Shown here: one piece after another, positions 34,061 through 34,061 of the stretch
Numbering within the stretch: the stretch's first letter is position 1
How the letters are laid out: every line of letters begins with the position of its first letter
From: Deltaproteobacteria bacterium
Lineage (GTDB): Bacteria > Desulfobacterota > Binatia > HRBIN30
Length of the DNA: 34,061 nt
Direction of reading: 5' to 3'
Assembly: GCA_016200585.1 (NCBI GenBank)
Contig: JACQEN010000097.1
Span: 1-34,061 of the forward strand
Program-made: the position numbers and the translations under genes
The notes under the pieces: generated by a model
Databases searched by the model: none
What the model saw: the letters and a program-made list of their open reading frames with translations, nothing else
What the model was told of the DNA's origin: nothing

Positions 34061-34061
34061 G

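Overview
The window is about 34 kb of GC-rich (roughly 60-65% by eye) bacterial chromosome from a Gram-negative organism. It encodes an outer-membrane beta-barrel, lipoproteins, a lytic transglycosylase, GlmU and MreB. Large exported proteins combine Thr/Pro 'TPT' stalks, cysteine-rich disulfide repeats (DUF4215 / Myxococcus type), dockerin-like EF-hand pairs and FG-GAP/VCBS repeats. That combination, together with thiolase and enoyl-CoA hydratase genes, resembles uncultured deltaproteobacteria-like lineages such as Binatota; this placement is inference, since no rRNA or marker set is present. I found no tRNA, rRNA, CRISPR array, transposase, phage or integrase gene.

Layout. (1) 1-7366, plus strand: three large exported Cys-rich proteins that share an unnamed C-terminal module, with a small exported protein between the first two. 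(2) 7367-7696: a strong terminator, then a composite palindromic element. (3) 7697-9459, plus: three exported proteins (unknown, PKD, TPR), the last two overlapping. (4) 9651-11980, plus: DoxX-like membrane protein, a frameshifted DUF2889 gene, a flavin reductase and a [2Fe-2S] ferredoxin. (5) 12000-13181, minus: dockerin-like/Ig-like exported protein, divergent from glmU (13287-14696), followed by a UbiB/AarF-type kinase-like gene. (6) 16169-18043, minus: lytic transglycosylase with a large unknown N-terminal region, divergent from a thiolase. (7) 19469-24243: HExxH protein, DUF1232 membrane protein, a metallophosphoesterase coupled to a tiny Cys4 protein, a PEBP-family protein, and an SRPBCC plus enoyl-CoA hydratase pair. 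(8) 24310-27532: a 13-repeat VCBS protein divergent from an orphan MreB homologue. (9) 27542-34061, minus: a tightly packed metal-uptake operon in the order outer-membrane barrel (cut by the window), ZnuA, ZnuC, ZnuB, fused membrane/spermidine-synthase-like protein, lipoprotein. Its junctions are short gaps or 4-base overlaps.

The most interesting points are: the zinc-type operon that carries a membrane-fused spermidine-synthase-like enzyme and a GNA1162-like lipoprotein; the tandem family of Cys-rich surface proteins; and two classes of intergenic palindrome, namely a head-to-head paired hairpin element with conserved peptide-coding potential and a set of hairpins built from low-complexity 'words'.
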